The notes under the pieces are model-generated. The model had not been told where the DNA came from. It saw only the letters and a program-made list of their open reading frames with translations, and made no database searches. This document shows positions 32,627 to 39,519 of a stretch of 46,797 bases of DNA, piece by piece (within the stretch, counting starts at the first letter, position 1; every line of letters begins with the position of its first letter). Source of the DNA: a virus; IMG/VR virus record IMGVR_UViG_3300033143_007604, positions 1 to 46,797 of that record. One strand, given 5' to 3'. The position numbers and the translations under genes are program-made.

Positions 32627-32854
32627 TCAACCTTTGCCGGATTCCGGAGGGAGAGAAACCTTTTTAATTTTATAACCACAATGACCTGAAATAATAGAAC
32701 CCTTTTTGACCATATTACACAATAAATCATAATACTGCCTACTGGAAATTTCTGAGGTAATATTAAGTCTATTATCCATCCATTGGGCGGTTACCCATTC
32801 AGTGTCAATCTCAGACTGAGCTTGCAAATAGTTTATAATCTTTTTTTCCATCAT
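32627..32854 (-). CDS. Small winged-helix-like protein
   Basis: 75 aa. IINYLQAQSEIDTEWVTAQWMDNRLNITSEISSRQYYDLLCNMVKKGSIISGHCGYKI follows the pattern of a small winged helix (two helices, recognition-like helix, then a hairpin with GYK). First gene after promoter C. A transcription or packaging regulator is possible; only fold-level inference. Confidence 0.5.
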   Translation of the reverse strand: MMEKKIINYLQAQSEIDTEWVTAQWMDNRLNITSEISSRQYYDLLCNMVKKGSIISGHCGYKIKKVSLPPESGKG

Positions 32855-32874
32855 TATATAATTTACCTTCTATT

Positions 32875-32907
32875 ATCATAACGTCCAATATCCAAATTCC
32901 CTTTCAT
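32875..32907 (-). promoter_or_regulatory. Promoter C: ECF-type element
   Basis: Third copy of the 33-bp element (ATGAAAG, 17-nt spacer, CGTTATGAT). Its -10-like box is about 21 bases from the start of the 75-aa gene. Everything downstream to the spanin candidate is on the same strand without another copy, so C may begin the packaging and structural (late) unit. Confidence 0.7.
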
Positions 32908-32933
32908 AACGAGGTTCGAACATTCAAAAAATT

Positions 32934-33755
32934 TTACGCTACCGACTTAACTACCTGATCAATCAAAGGCTGAACAATCTTACCACGAGCTATTGACAGT
33001 TGATGACTCTGCAAGTATGTCAGATGACTCAATGCTGCCCATGCCGAATCACTACCCAAAGCCAAATGTTCTCTAAATCCTTCTTGATAATTTTTTGGTA
33101 GTTGCTTTTGAAGTTGCTCAATTTGTTTGGTTCCCAACTTCTTCTTAGTTAATGATCGAAAAGTTTGCTCAGTCTCCTTATAGCGACATTCGAAAGTGCC
33201 AAGCAATTCCACTAAATGCTCCATTTGGTGAACTGTATGGATGTGATGAACCGCAAAGCTCGAACCTTTCCCAACATCAATCATCAATCCATTACTACAA
33301 ACCAATCGAAACCAACCAACCATTACACTAACCCCAGCTACCGCCACATAGCTGTTAACTATTCGAACCATCGGTGTGATCACTTCTCTTGCATCATCTC
33401 CATGCCGAGTAAACTCAGTACCGACATCAAAAGCCTTCCCCTTACCAAGCTTGATCGCACCCTCCTCCAAAGCAATATCAATTCTGGTATAAGTTCCAAA
33501 TCGATCTTGCTTAACCTTCTCAGTTGTAATTTCTTGACCAATCCGGTCCATAATGGTATCAACAATCAACCCTGTCGATATTGGAGTATAACGATCCGAA
33601 ACCGGTCGAACTGGTTCCCACACTTCCTGGTCATTTTGACCATACACCATAGCAAACTCAGTCGGATTGCCTTCCGGTGTCAAGATCCGTATAGCCTGTG
33701 CTTTACCATATCTATCATCTACTTCCCATACTAAATTTTCCTGCTTCTTCTTCAT
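32934..33755 (-). CDS. DUF932 family protein
   Basis: 273 aa. Typical DUF932 landmarks are present: an opening segment ending in VSDRYTPIST, GGTYTRIDI-like GTYTRIDIAL, VRIVNSYVAVAGVSVMVGWFRLVCSNGLMI, then VHHIHTVHQMEHLVEL and an alpha-helical C-terminus. These proteins are common on phages and plasmids near replication genes, with no established biochemical function. It stands alone between the small gene group and promoter C. Confidence 0.75.
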   Translation of the reverse strand: MKKKQENLVWEVDDRYGKAQAIRILTPEGNPTEFAMVYGQNDQEVWEPVRPVSDRYTPISTGLIVDTIMDRIGQEITTEKVKQDRFGTYTRIDIALEEGAIKLGKGKAFDVGTEFTRHGDDAREVITPMVRIVNSYVAVAGVSVMVGWFRLVCSNGLMIDVGKGSSFAVHHIHTVHQMEHLVELLGTFECRYKETEQTFRSLTKKKLGTKQIEQLQKQLPKNYQEGFREHLALGSDSAWAALSHLTYLQSHQLSIARGKIVQPLIDQVVKSVA

Positions 33756-33773
33756 TTCTTTTTCCCTTTCATA

Positions 33774-33854
33774 TTATTTTGCATTCATCAATGCCCAGAC
33801 TAACATAAAAAATCCCACAACACCAAAAAATGCCATTATTATCCATTCCTCCAT
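33774..33854 (-). CDS. Tiny membrane peptide, 26 aa
   Basis: Short frame MEEWIIMAFFGVVGFFMLVW... forming one hydrophobic helix, with GGAAGGAAC upstream. It lies in the gap after a 31-aa gene and before the DUF932 gene, in which no longer frame exists. Tiny membrane peptides are common in phages, but the evidence is only ribosome site plus hydrophobic pattern; another short frame overlaps it. Confidence 0.35.
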   Translation of the reverse strand: MEEWIIMAFFGVVGFFMLVWALMNAK

Positions 33855-33877
33855 TACTCATTTGTTCCTTCCTTAAA

Positions 33878-33973
33878 TTAAATAAACCATTTAATACAAA
33901 ACCAAAAAATCTCTTGCCACCAATTAAGATTATGTCCGTCCCAATCTTCCATTTCGTTTTTTCGATGTCTCAT
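33878..33973 (-). CDS. Small aromatic-rich protein, 31 aa
   Basis: ATG one base after the stop of the zinc-finger gene, with AAGGAG five bases upstream. Product begins MRHRKNEMEDWDGHNLNWW and ends in a hydrophobic WFCIKWFI segment. Strong ribosome site and tight spacing support translation. No family. Confidence 0.45.
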   Translation of the reverse strand: MRHRKNEMEDWDGHNLNWWQEIFWFCIKWFI

Positions 33974-33974
33974 T

Positions 33975-34181
33975 TTACTCCTTCTTTAATTTCTCTACAA
34001 ATTGTCGTTCCTTTTCATCAACCTCAGCAAGCCCAGCGTCTATTAATGCTTCTTCATTTCCACAAGTGTTGCAAATATGCGTCTTATTATCCCTTCTGCT
34101 TAAAGCAGGATATCTCAGTTCCATATCATACTTTTGCACCTTACATCTCGGACATAAAGTTTCTTGTTTAGTAAGTTTCAT
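33975..34181 (-). CDS. Small zinc-ribbon protein
   Basis: 68 aa from the ATG at 34181, preceded by AAAGGAG (a longer frame to 34208 lacks such a site). CPRC...YPALSRRDNKTHICNTCGNEEAL is a two-CxxC zinc ribbon that recurs in many actinophages and other tailed phages near replication genes; function unknown. Probably nucleic-acid or protein binding. Confidence 0.7.
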   Translation of the reverse strand: MKLTKQETLCPRCKVQKYDMELRYPALSRRDNKTHICNTCGNEEALIDAGLAEVDEKERQFVEKLKKE

Positions 34182-34269
34182 AATCGTACTCCTTTCATAT
34201 TTATACATAGTTTTGGAACTATTTTGACTTATTTAGTAACAATAACCTTTCTGCTCTACACTCTTCATA

Positions 34270-34635
34270 CTAGAACACATTTCTTATGGCTTGAACGCTA
34301 TCTTCCCATTGGATACCATGATTGGGGCAATATAGGACTGTTTCACCTGCGTATCCAGAACCCGAACGTAGCTCTCCTTTGCACTTCCTACAGATGTCCG
34401 GTTGTTCTTCGTTCTCTACACCCAAACGTTTGATCTCAAGAAGTACTTCAGCTTCCGCAGTATCACCATAGAGTTTAGCGTCTGTAATATCTTGATCTAG
34501 GTTTGTAAATTCTTGACTCATATCTTTACCTTTCCTTTCTAATCTTCTTGTTGAAAGTTCTTTCAACATAACTTCATTCCTTACAGGTTCTGTAGTTACG
34601 AAACTTTCACCAATTTTTAATTCCTTTAATTCCAT
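34270..34635 (-). CDS. Hypothetical zinc-binding protein
   Basis: 121 aa. The C-terminal part CRKCKGELRSGSGYAGETVLYCPNHG has a C-x2-C...C-x2-H zinc site. The N-terminal half is a charged helix. No family is recognised. It lies directly after the sigma-like gene with a clear ribosome site and may act with it. Confidence 0.6.
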   Translation of the reverse strand: MELKELKIGESFVTTEPVRNEVMLKELSTRRLERKGKDMSQEFTNLDQDITDAKLYGDTAEAEVLLEIKRLGVENEEQPDICRKCKGELRSGSGYAGETVLYCPNHGIQWEDSVQAIRNVF

Positions 34636-34648
34636 TTTCTTATTCCTT

Positions 34649-35215
34649 TCAAAATATTTCTCTAACTTTCGCTATCACTCGTGATACAGTTGCTGGTGAA
34701 ACATAACATTTTTCAGCTATGTCAGATTGCAAAATCTTCACATCCTTTACATTCATTCTTAACTTGCCTTCATCTCTCTCTTTCCTAGCCTCTTCCAAAC
34801 GTTCCCAAGCTATCCGTTGAGTATCATATGATGGGACCACAAGCTCCATAACAATCTTCACCTCTTTAGGGTTAAGATGTTTCGAAAGAAATTCAATCAA
34901 CTCCTCAACTTCCATATTAATTGAGATCTGCGACTTCCTAGATTTAGCAACCTGACAAATATCACATGCTTCTCTTTTGCGCCTTCGGTTTTCCATCCGA
35001 ACGATATCAATAGACCTACTAATTATAAAACTCTTCACCCGCCTTTGAGATGTCCTGGACGAATCATCAGATAGCTTCCCAGCCTGCATTGCAATAAAAA
35101 CCATCATCAATACTTGCTGATAAACATCCTCGACATCCCAGACACCAACATGGTATCTTTCGGCACATCTCCAAATAAGACCCCCATATATCTCATTAAT
35201 CCCCAACAGGTCCAT
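34649..35215 (-). CDS. ECF-like RNA polymerase sigma factor
   Basis: 188 aa from the ATG at 35215 (GGAAGGGGG upstream; a longer frame begins at 35239). Region 2: VWDVEDVYQQVLMMVF at ~25-40 is the core-binding D-x-x-Q segment, and RRVKSFIISRSIDIVRMENRRRKRE at 58-82 the -10 recognition helix. Region 4: QSDIAEKCYVSPATVSRVIAKVRE at 163-186 is a helix-turn-helix. Length and two-domain plan fit ECF-type sigma factors. It is the natural candidate to read the four TGAAAG-N17-CGTTATG elements. Cys residues at 84-87 are unexplained. Confidence 0.7.
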   Translation of the reverse strand: MDLLGINEIYGGLIWRCAERYHVGVWDVEDVYQQVLMMVFIAMQAGKLSDDSSRTSQRRVKSFIISRSIDIVRMENRRRKREACDICQVAKSRKSQISINMEVEELIEFLSKHLNPKEVKIVMELVVPSYDTQRIAWERLEEARKERDEGKLRMNVKDVKILQSDIAEKCYVSPATVSRVIAKVREIF

Positions 35216-35216
35216 T

Positions 35217-35402
35217 TCATTCGCCCCCTTCCAATTCATCTATTTCGTCTATGAACTCCTGCGAATAAGCTGCCTTAATATGACATTGAAGCTCCACCTC
35301 TATTATGTCTGCAGGTAAATCGAAACCCTCAACAATAATTCTTTCCCATCCATTCATAGTAAGATCTTCTTCCCTAAGCGTAATTCTTGCATCTTCATTC
35401 AT
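35217..35402 (-). CDS. Hypothetical acidic protein, 61 aa
   Basis: 61 aa, acidic (ends FIDEIDELEGGE), no domain. Stop overlaps the start region of the sigma-like gene, so the two are translated together. It could be an anti-sigma-type partner by position and charge, but that is only a guess. Confidence 0.5.
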   Translation of the reverse strand: MNEDARITLREEDLTMNGWERIIVEGFDLPADIIEVELQCHIKAAYSQEFIDEIDELEGGE

Positions 35403-35432
35403 GATCTTGCTCCTTCCAGTATCTAATAATTT

Positions 35433-35693
35433 CTATTCACAGTATTCAATTTCCGTATCAACACCACAACGCCGACAAAAAGCACCATCGCAATCCTCGC
35501 TCGTCATCCACGCATGCCCTAATAACCTACAAACCAAGCTAGAAAGATAAAACACCCAAACGAACCCAACAAATCGTCTTGGAAGGTTATACCATCGAGA
35601 AGTACCATAGATGCGTCCCTCTTTATCTTCATCAACCCAACCGGTCCCATACCAATACCATTCTTTTTTCAATCGTTCGATAACCTTTTTCAT
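35433..35693 (-). CDS. Hypothetical protein with membrane and Cys motifs
   Basis: 86 aa. A central hydrophobic stretch (FVGFVWVFYLSSLVCRLLG) could span the membrane, followed by CDGAFCRRCGVDTEIEYC, a zinc-like Cys set. First gene after the 548-bp control region. Unknown function; possibly an early host-takeover protein. Confidence 0.55.
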   Translation of the reverse strand: MKKVIERLKKEWYWYGTGWVDEDKEGRIYGTSRWYNLPRRFVGFVWVFYLSSLVCRLLGHAWMTSEDCDGAFCRRCGVDTEIEYCE

Positions 35694-35945
35694 TTTTAGC
35701 TCCTTTATAACTAGAATTAGTCTCTTTTCTCATCTTCTAAGATGTTCGAACCTCGTCCCAACTGCCCAGTAAGCTACCCTTACATGAGCTTTCTGGCTTT
35801 CCTTGTCACCAGCATCCGATTCGATTGTCAATGATCTCTACCTTTCTAGTAGCAAAGCTCATGCCGGAAAAGCTTTCCTTCTGTTGTATGTCTCAACATT
35901 TAAGACTACCACTAGTTGTATATTTCTCTCCAATCAAATTTTCTC

Positions 35946-35999
35946 AACTGCCAAACTGACAGGTCAAATGAGCTTATTAACTGCCAAGACGATAGGTTA
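35946..35999. repeat. Two iteron-like 21-bp direct repeats
   Basis: AACTGCCAAACTGACAGGTCA at 35946-35966 and a 16/21 match at 35979-35999, spaced three helical turns apart (33 bp). This is suitable for cooperative protein binding on one DNA face. Confidence 0.5.
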
Positions 36000-36079
36000 G
36001 AAACTATTATGTTTCTTCAACGCAATATAGGATTGTATACCCTAACACCTAAAAACCACTACCAGTTGTATATTTCTTT

Positions 36080-36095
36080 TGGCACGCTTTTTGCA
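36080..36095 (+). promoter_or_regulatory. Sigma54-type promoter match
   Basis: Plus strand TGGCACG-CTTT-TTGCA agrees fully with the -24/-12 consensus, GG and GC being 10 bases apart. Transcription would run rightwards from about 36106, through the 22-bp palindrome and E3, then antisense into the primase gene. No plus-strand protein gene follows, so either an antisense or small RNA is made or the match is chance. Confidence 0.4.
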
Positions 36096-36135
36096 TTATG
36101 TTAATTTAGGTAATTTAGTGTTATAGACGCAACAT

Positions 36136-36157
36136 TATGTTGTGTTAACACAACATA
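36136..36157. promoter_or_regulatory. Perfect 22-bp palindrome
   Basis: TATGTTGTG-TTAA-CACAACATA reads the same on both strands without a mismatch. This length is typical of operators for dimeric repressors, or could form a hairpin in RNA from the nearby plus-strand promoter match. It is the only perfect palindrome of this size noticed in the window. Confidence 0.6.
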
Positions 36158-36167
36158 TCTCAACCCA

Positions 36168-36223
36168 TTTCCTTTCAAAAGGAAGACAACGGAGTTGCGT
36201 TCCCTTATCTTTAAGGACCTTTA
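36168..36223 (+). repeat. Dispersed 50-bp repeat, copy E3
   Basis: Plus strand CCTTTCAAA-A-GGAAGACAACGGAGTTGCG, then TTCCCTTATCTTTAAGG. It is the most diverged copy of the E1/E2 repeat. The hairpin core is kept with one mismatch at the place where E2 has a bulge. Lies between the palindrome and the primase gene end. Confidence 0.6.
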
Positions 36224-36241
36224 ATGGTACTAGAGTACCCC

Positions 36242-37186
36242 TCACACCCTCACTATCTGCGATCGTCGGTACTGAACCGTCTCTAACTGCTCCACAATAT
36301 TAGCCATTTTTGCCCAGCCCAACTCCGCAGGGTCTTTATTTCCGGCCATAAAAACAGGAAAGGTTTTTACCCCCCCGCGAGCTAGCTTATTCGCAGAGAA
36401 CAACATTCCCTTTTCAGCATCTGGATCGCACAACAAAAACACTCTTTGGATATGATCATCTCTTAATTGATTAATTTGTTGTTGTGTAATAGAACTACCC
36501 ATTATAGCGTATGAATGAGGAGTTACGAAATGATCAAAAACACCTTCAACTAGCACCACATAGTCATGCCATTGATGAATATGTCTTCCAAATAGGGGTT
36601 TGCTAGAATTTACCATTTCAATTGTCTTGACTCCATCATCTATATCATCTAATTGTCTACCAGTATAAAAGATTATTTTATTTATCTTATTCCAATAAGG
36701 AAAATACACGCGATTTTCAAAACGTACTACCGACACATGATAATCAGCAATTTGCCCACGAGTCATCCCTCTATTTATACAATATTTATAAGCTTTAACA
36801 GCCAATGAACTATACCCCAAATCATTAGGTTTCAACTCCAACGCCTCAAATATAGGAACCAATAACACCTTAGAATCATCCACTAACTCAGGATAAGATA
36901 GGGAAAGAGGAGTCTTCGAATTGGTAGTGGAAACCAAATGCCTTTTAAGTTTTATCCATGACTCCAAATCCCCATGAATCTCACTCTTTAAACTTCCACC
37001 TGCCTTACACTTAAAACAATGATATAAAACTTTTTCTATATTAATATAAAAATGCCCACTATCTGTCTTACAAAAAGGGCAGGAAACTATTAATTGATTA
37101 GTGTCATTGGAGAATATATATTCACCAGAAAATACTATTGATATTATATGATCTAAAACTTCTTTTTTATTTATTCCAGTTCCCAT
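36242..37186 (-). CDS. DNA primase (zinc + Toprim)
   Basis: 314 aa. CPFC at residues 36-39 and CFKC at 57-60 form the zinc-binding domain of DnaG-like primases. The Toprim catalytic core has VVLVEGVFDHF (Glu ~214) and VFLLCDPDAEKG (Asp-x-Asp at 254-256). It makes RNA primers for lagging-strand synthesis with the helicase, whose gene end it overlaps by 16 bases. It lacks a separate helicase domain, so it is a stand-alone primase and shorter than bacterial DnaG. Confidence 0.88.
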   Translation of the reverse strand: MGTGINKKEVLDHIISIVFSGEYIFSNDTNQLIVSCPFCKTDSGHFYINIEKVLYHCFKCKAGGSLKSEIHGDLESWIKLKRHLVSTTNSKTPLSLSYPELVDDSKVLLVPIFEALELKPNDLGYSSLAVKAYKYCINRGMTRGQIADYHVSVVRFENRVYFPYWNKINKIIFYTGRQLDDIDDGVKTIEMVNSSKPLFGRHIHQWHDYVVLVEGVFDHFVTPHSYAIMGSSITQQQINQLRDDHIQRVFLLCDPDAEKGMLFSANKLARGGVKTFPVFMAGNKDPAELGWAKMANIVEQLETVQYRRSQIVRV

Positions 37187-38421
37187 ATTCTTTGCCTTCC
37201 AAAATCAATCCCCAGCAAAATCCTCTCATGTCTAATAGCATCACGCATTTTCGCTGTATAAAGAGTAATACGCTCAAGTTGCTCATCCTCTAATGTTTGA
37301 CCAAACCCCAACACTATATCAGCAGATTCTATTTTCCCATACGCCTCTGACACATCCTCTACCGACACAATCTCCTTACCCGTTCTAGTTTTATTCACCT
37401 GAGAAGCAGTCCAGTGAACAACTTTAAGTAATCCCGCTGCTGCCTTACAAGATTCAAAAATTTCCCGATATTCATGTCTAGGTTCCGATCGTCTATTTGG
37501 TGGACAAAACCGATCGGCATAATCGGTAATTATCACATCTACCTTTCGTCCCTGCGTCTCCTCTAATGATCGTACAAACGAAATCACATCAGATATTTTC
37601 GTAACCCTTGTAGTTACCTGCTTAATTTCACATCGACCAGAGGTTCTGGACAACACCCTATCACGTATTTGACGTGCCTCCTGAGGATTATCGACCATTT
37701 CTGAAATCGTCCTATTAGAAATACACTGCATCAATCGACGCTTGATTTTGGCTTCACCGTCCTCAAAGGTAAAATACACAACAAACAAACCTTGACAAAC
37801 CGCACTAACCGCAATATTTATTAAAACTGTAGTCTTGCCTCCACTTACCACAGTTAGAATAATACCTAAATCACCCACCTCAATTCCCCCATTCAGCTTA
37901 TAATCAAGTTTTTGCCATGGAGTTCTAATTATCCTATTCCTAAGCTCCTGCTGATCCACATCTAGTTTAGTGTGGTTCATTAAAAGATCATCCCCAATAC
38001 GAGATGATTTATCAATCTCATTTGCTAACAGTCTTGGATCCGACCCATTATTAGGAGTAAATGAAAAACTTTGAAGCACCCGATCGATCGCTGTCCATTT
38101 TACCCAGGTTAAGATTTTGTCTCGTATATAATCCAAATCCCCACATTCTGGAAGATCCCTAAGAGTTGTAATCAATCCCCCCTTATCCCGATAGTTAGTG
38201 TCTTTGATCACGTCAACTAAGGTATCATAAGATGGTTTCTCGTGATATTTATCAAAGTAGGTTAATATTTGCTCAACCAGAAAGCAATTATTCTCACTTG
38301 AGAACATCACCCCTGATAGAATTGAACGATATTTATTGAGAAAATTGGAATCCTGAAATATAGCAGATATCACTTTTTCTTCAAATTCAGGATTGATGGT
38401 ATAAGATGTTCTGATATCCAT
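37171..38421 (-). CDS. DnaB-type replicative helicase
   Basis: 416 aa. The N-terminal domain (FEEKVISAIFQDSNFLNKYR...LVEQILTYFDKYHEKPSYDTLVD) matches the DnaB N-terminal fold. Then GGIEVGDLGIILTVVSGGKTTVLINIAV gives the Walker A at ~191-198, FTFEDGEAKIKRRLM is the H1a region, VDVIITDYADR the Walker B, and HWTASQVNKTRTGKE the sensor-type motif. It unwinds phage DNA in front of the polymerase. Adjacent to primase as in many phage replisomes. Confidence 0.88.
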   Translation of the reverse strand: MDIRTSYTINPEFEEKVISAIFQDSNFLNKYRSILSGVMFSSENNCFLVEQILTYFDKYHEKPSYDTLVDVIKDTNYRDKGGLITTLRDLPECGDLDYIRDKILTWVKWTAIDRVLQSFSFTPNNGSDPRLLANEIDKSSRIGDDLLMNHTKLDVDQQELRNRIIRTPWQKLDYKLNGGIEVGDLGIILTVVSGGKTTVLINIAVSAVCQGLFVVYFTFEDGEAKIKRRLMQCISNRTISEMVDNPQEARQIRDRVLSRTSGRCEIKQVTTRVTKISDVISFVRSLEETQGRKVDVIITDYADRFCPPNRRSEPRHEYREIFESCKAAAGLLKVVHWTASQVNKTRTGKEIVSVEDVSEAYGKIESADIVLGFGQTLEDEQLERITLYTAKMRDAIRHERILLGIDFGRQRIWELE

Positions 38422-38435
38422 TATTCCTCAAAAAA

Positions 38436-38499
38436 GAGGACCTAACAGCGTAACGAAATCCAATCCTTTAGACATTCTCCACAGAACTATTAGGTCCCC
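38436..38499 (-). terminator. Long stem-loop with U-run after dUTPase gene
   Basis: Minus-strand RNA forms GGGGACCUAA paired with UUAGGUCCUC (10 bp, one G-U) across a 44-nt loop, followed directly by UUUUUU. It lies between dUTPase and helicase genes. The U-run suits a Rho-independent terminator, though the loop is long. Its stem sequence resembles that at 11080-11128. Confidence 0.55.
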
Positions 38500-38541
38500 A
38501 AGCAAGCCTACTCACGAAGAAGTAGAAGAAACAAGTAAATA

Positions 38542-38988
38542 TTATAAACCCGTACTTCCAAAACCAGATGAACCCCTCTCCGTATCTGGCAACTGTGTTA
38601 CCCTCACAATATCAAAATCAGGAACTGGCAGAATTAATAATTGACTAATCCTTTCCCATGGTTTGATTAGCACCGGTTCTGCTCTTTCATTTAAAGCGGG
38701 ATTCCAAACCAACGTATAGAGAGAACCCGTATAACCACTATCTATCACTCCTGTTATTACCATCAAGCCTCGACGAACAAAAGTTGATGATCTAGCTCGA
38801 ATAATACCACAATACCCATCAGGAATCTTAATCCTCATTCCCGCCGATATATCTTTACTCATCCTCGGACCAACAATTACTGTAAGTCCTGACGCATTGC
38901 AGAGGTCATAAGCACAATCCCCCTGCTTTGCCCGTTCCAAAGCTGCTCTTATCGCAACCACTTCATTATCATACATAACTTGTAACAT
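38542..38988 (-). CDS. dut: dUTP diphosphatase
   Basis: 148 aa trimeric-type dUTPase. The five motifs are in order: GDCAYDLC near residue 22, RARSS near 64, GVIDSGYTG near 79 (catalytic Asp), ERISQLLI, and the P-loop-like C-terminal ERGSSGFGSTG. It hydrolyses dUTP to dUMP, which keeps uracil out of DNA. This fits well with a DNA polymerase that carries a uracil-DNA glycosylase-like domain. TAAATG junction with the kinase gene and GAGGAGAT ribosome site. Confidence 0.92.
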   Translation of the reverse strand: MLQVMYDNEVVAIRAALERAKQGDCAYDLCNASGLTVIVGPRMSKDISAGMRIKIPDGYCGIIRARSSTFVRRGLMVITGVIDSGYTGSLYTLVWNPALNERAEPVLIKPWERISQLLILPVPDFDIVRVTQLPDTERGSSGFGSTGL

Positions 38989-39519
38989 TTAACAGTATAT
39001 CTCCTCAAACGTTCTTTGACTGGTAGAATCGCTTTTTACTATACGCATATATTCTATAATTAATTCAGATAATTGCCTTGCGTCCACTTCCATCTTTTTC
39101 CGATAAAAACTAGAATTAAAATTAATTGTTTCCCTATTTTGTAATCGCTTCCACTGCTCTGGCTCATCTGTGTATAAAAATCTCATATCTAGACTTTTTA
39201 CATTATATATTTGCATAGTATCGAGAAGGTATTTTAATTGAAGCAAACTCCGAGGAAATCCATCTAAAACCATATCTTTATCATGGCGAAGCCCAATCTG
39301 TATTAAATAATATACAAGCGAACGTGCTAACGATTCAGTAGCTTCAGAAGTAGCTGGATTATTCTGATCAACAAAAAATACTTCCCCGAATATTCCCCGA
39401 AAGATCTTCCCCATTCGTACCAACATAGGAGGATTATCCTTAGGATAGGATCCTATTAATTTTTCACAATAAGTAGTTTTACCAACCCCAGTCGTTCCAA
39501 TCACACTGATGATTTTCAT
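38989..39519 (-). CDS. Adenylate-kinase-like nucleoside monophosphate kinase
   Basis: 176 aa. SVIGTTGVGKTTYCEKL is the P-loop at residues 7-15 and MVLDGFPRS is the adenylate-kinase signature near residue 93. RLQNRETIN corresponds to the R-x-x-x-R lid region, though shortened. It phosphorylates nucleoside monophosphates. Encoded between dUTPase and PurZ-like genes and overlapping the latter by four bases, it could raise the unusual purine monophosphate made by that pathway to the diphosphate; this is inference. Confidence 0.75.
   Translation of the reverse strand: MKIISVIGTTGVGKTTYCEKLIGSYPKDNPPMLVRMGKIFRGIFGEVFFVDQNNPATSEATESLARSLVYYLIQIGLRHDKDMVLDGFPRSLLQLKYLLDTMQIYNVKSLDMRFLYTDEPEQWKRLQNRETINFNSSFYRKKMEVDARQLSELIIEYMRIVKSDSTSQRTFEEIYC

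Larger units (their letters stand above)
35694..36241. other. 548-bp non-coding control region / possible origin
   Basis: Largest gene-free stretch. It lies between the primase end and the small early-type genes. It contains AACTGCCAA..GA.AGGT.A twice (35946-35966, 35979-35999; 33-bp period, 16 of 21 matching), AGTTGTATATTTCT twice (35914-35927, 36064-36077), a sigma54-type promoter match, a perfect 22-bp palindrome and repeat E3. Such iteron-like repeats next to primase and helicase genes suit a replication origin or a regulator landing site; no long frame is credible. Confidence 0.5.

Noticed and set aside
35735-35760. GGTTCGAA-like sequence as part of a tRNA.
   Set aside because: The flanks do not form T-arm or acceptor stems on either strand; the same short string at 32909-32924 has no tRNA context either.
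38542-38988. dCTP deaminase instead of dUTPase.
   Set aside because: All five dUTPase motifs, including GVIDSGYTG and the C-terminal GSSGFGSTG, are present in order.
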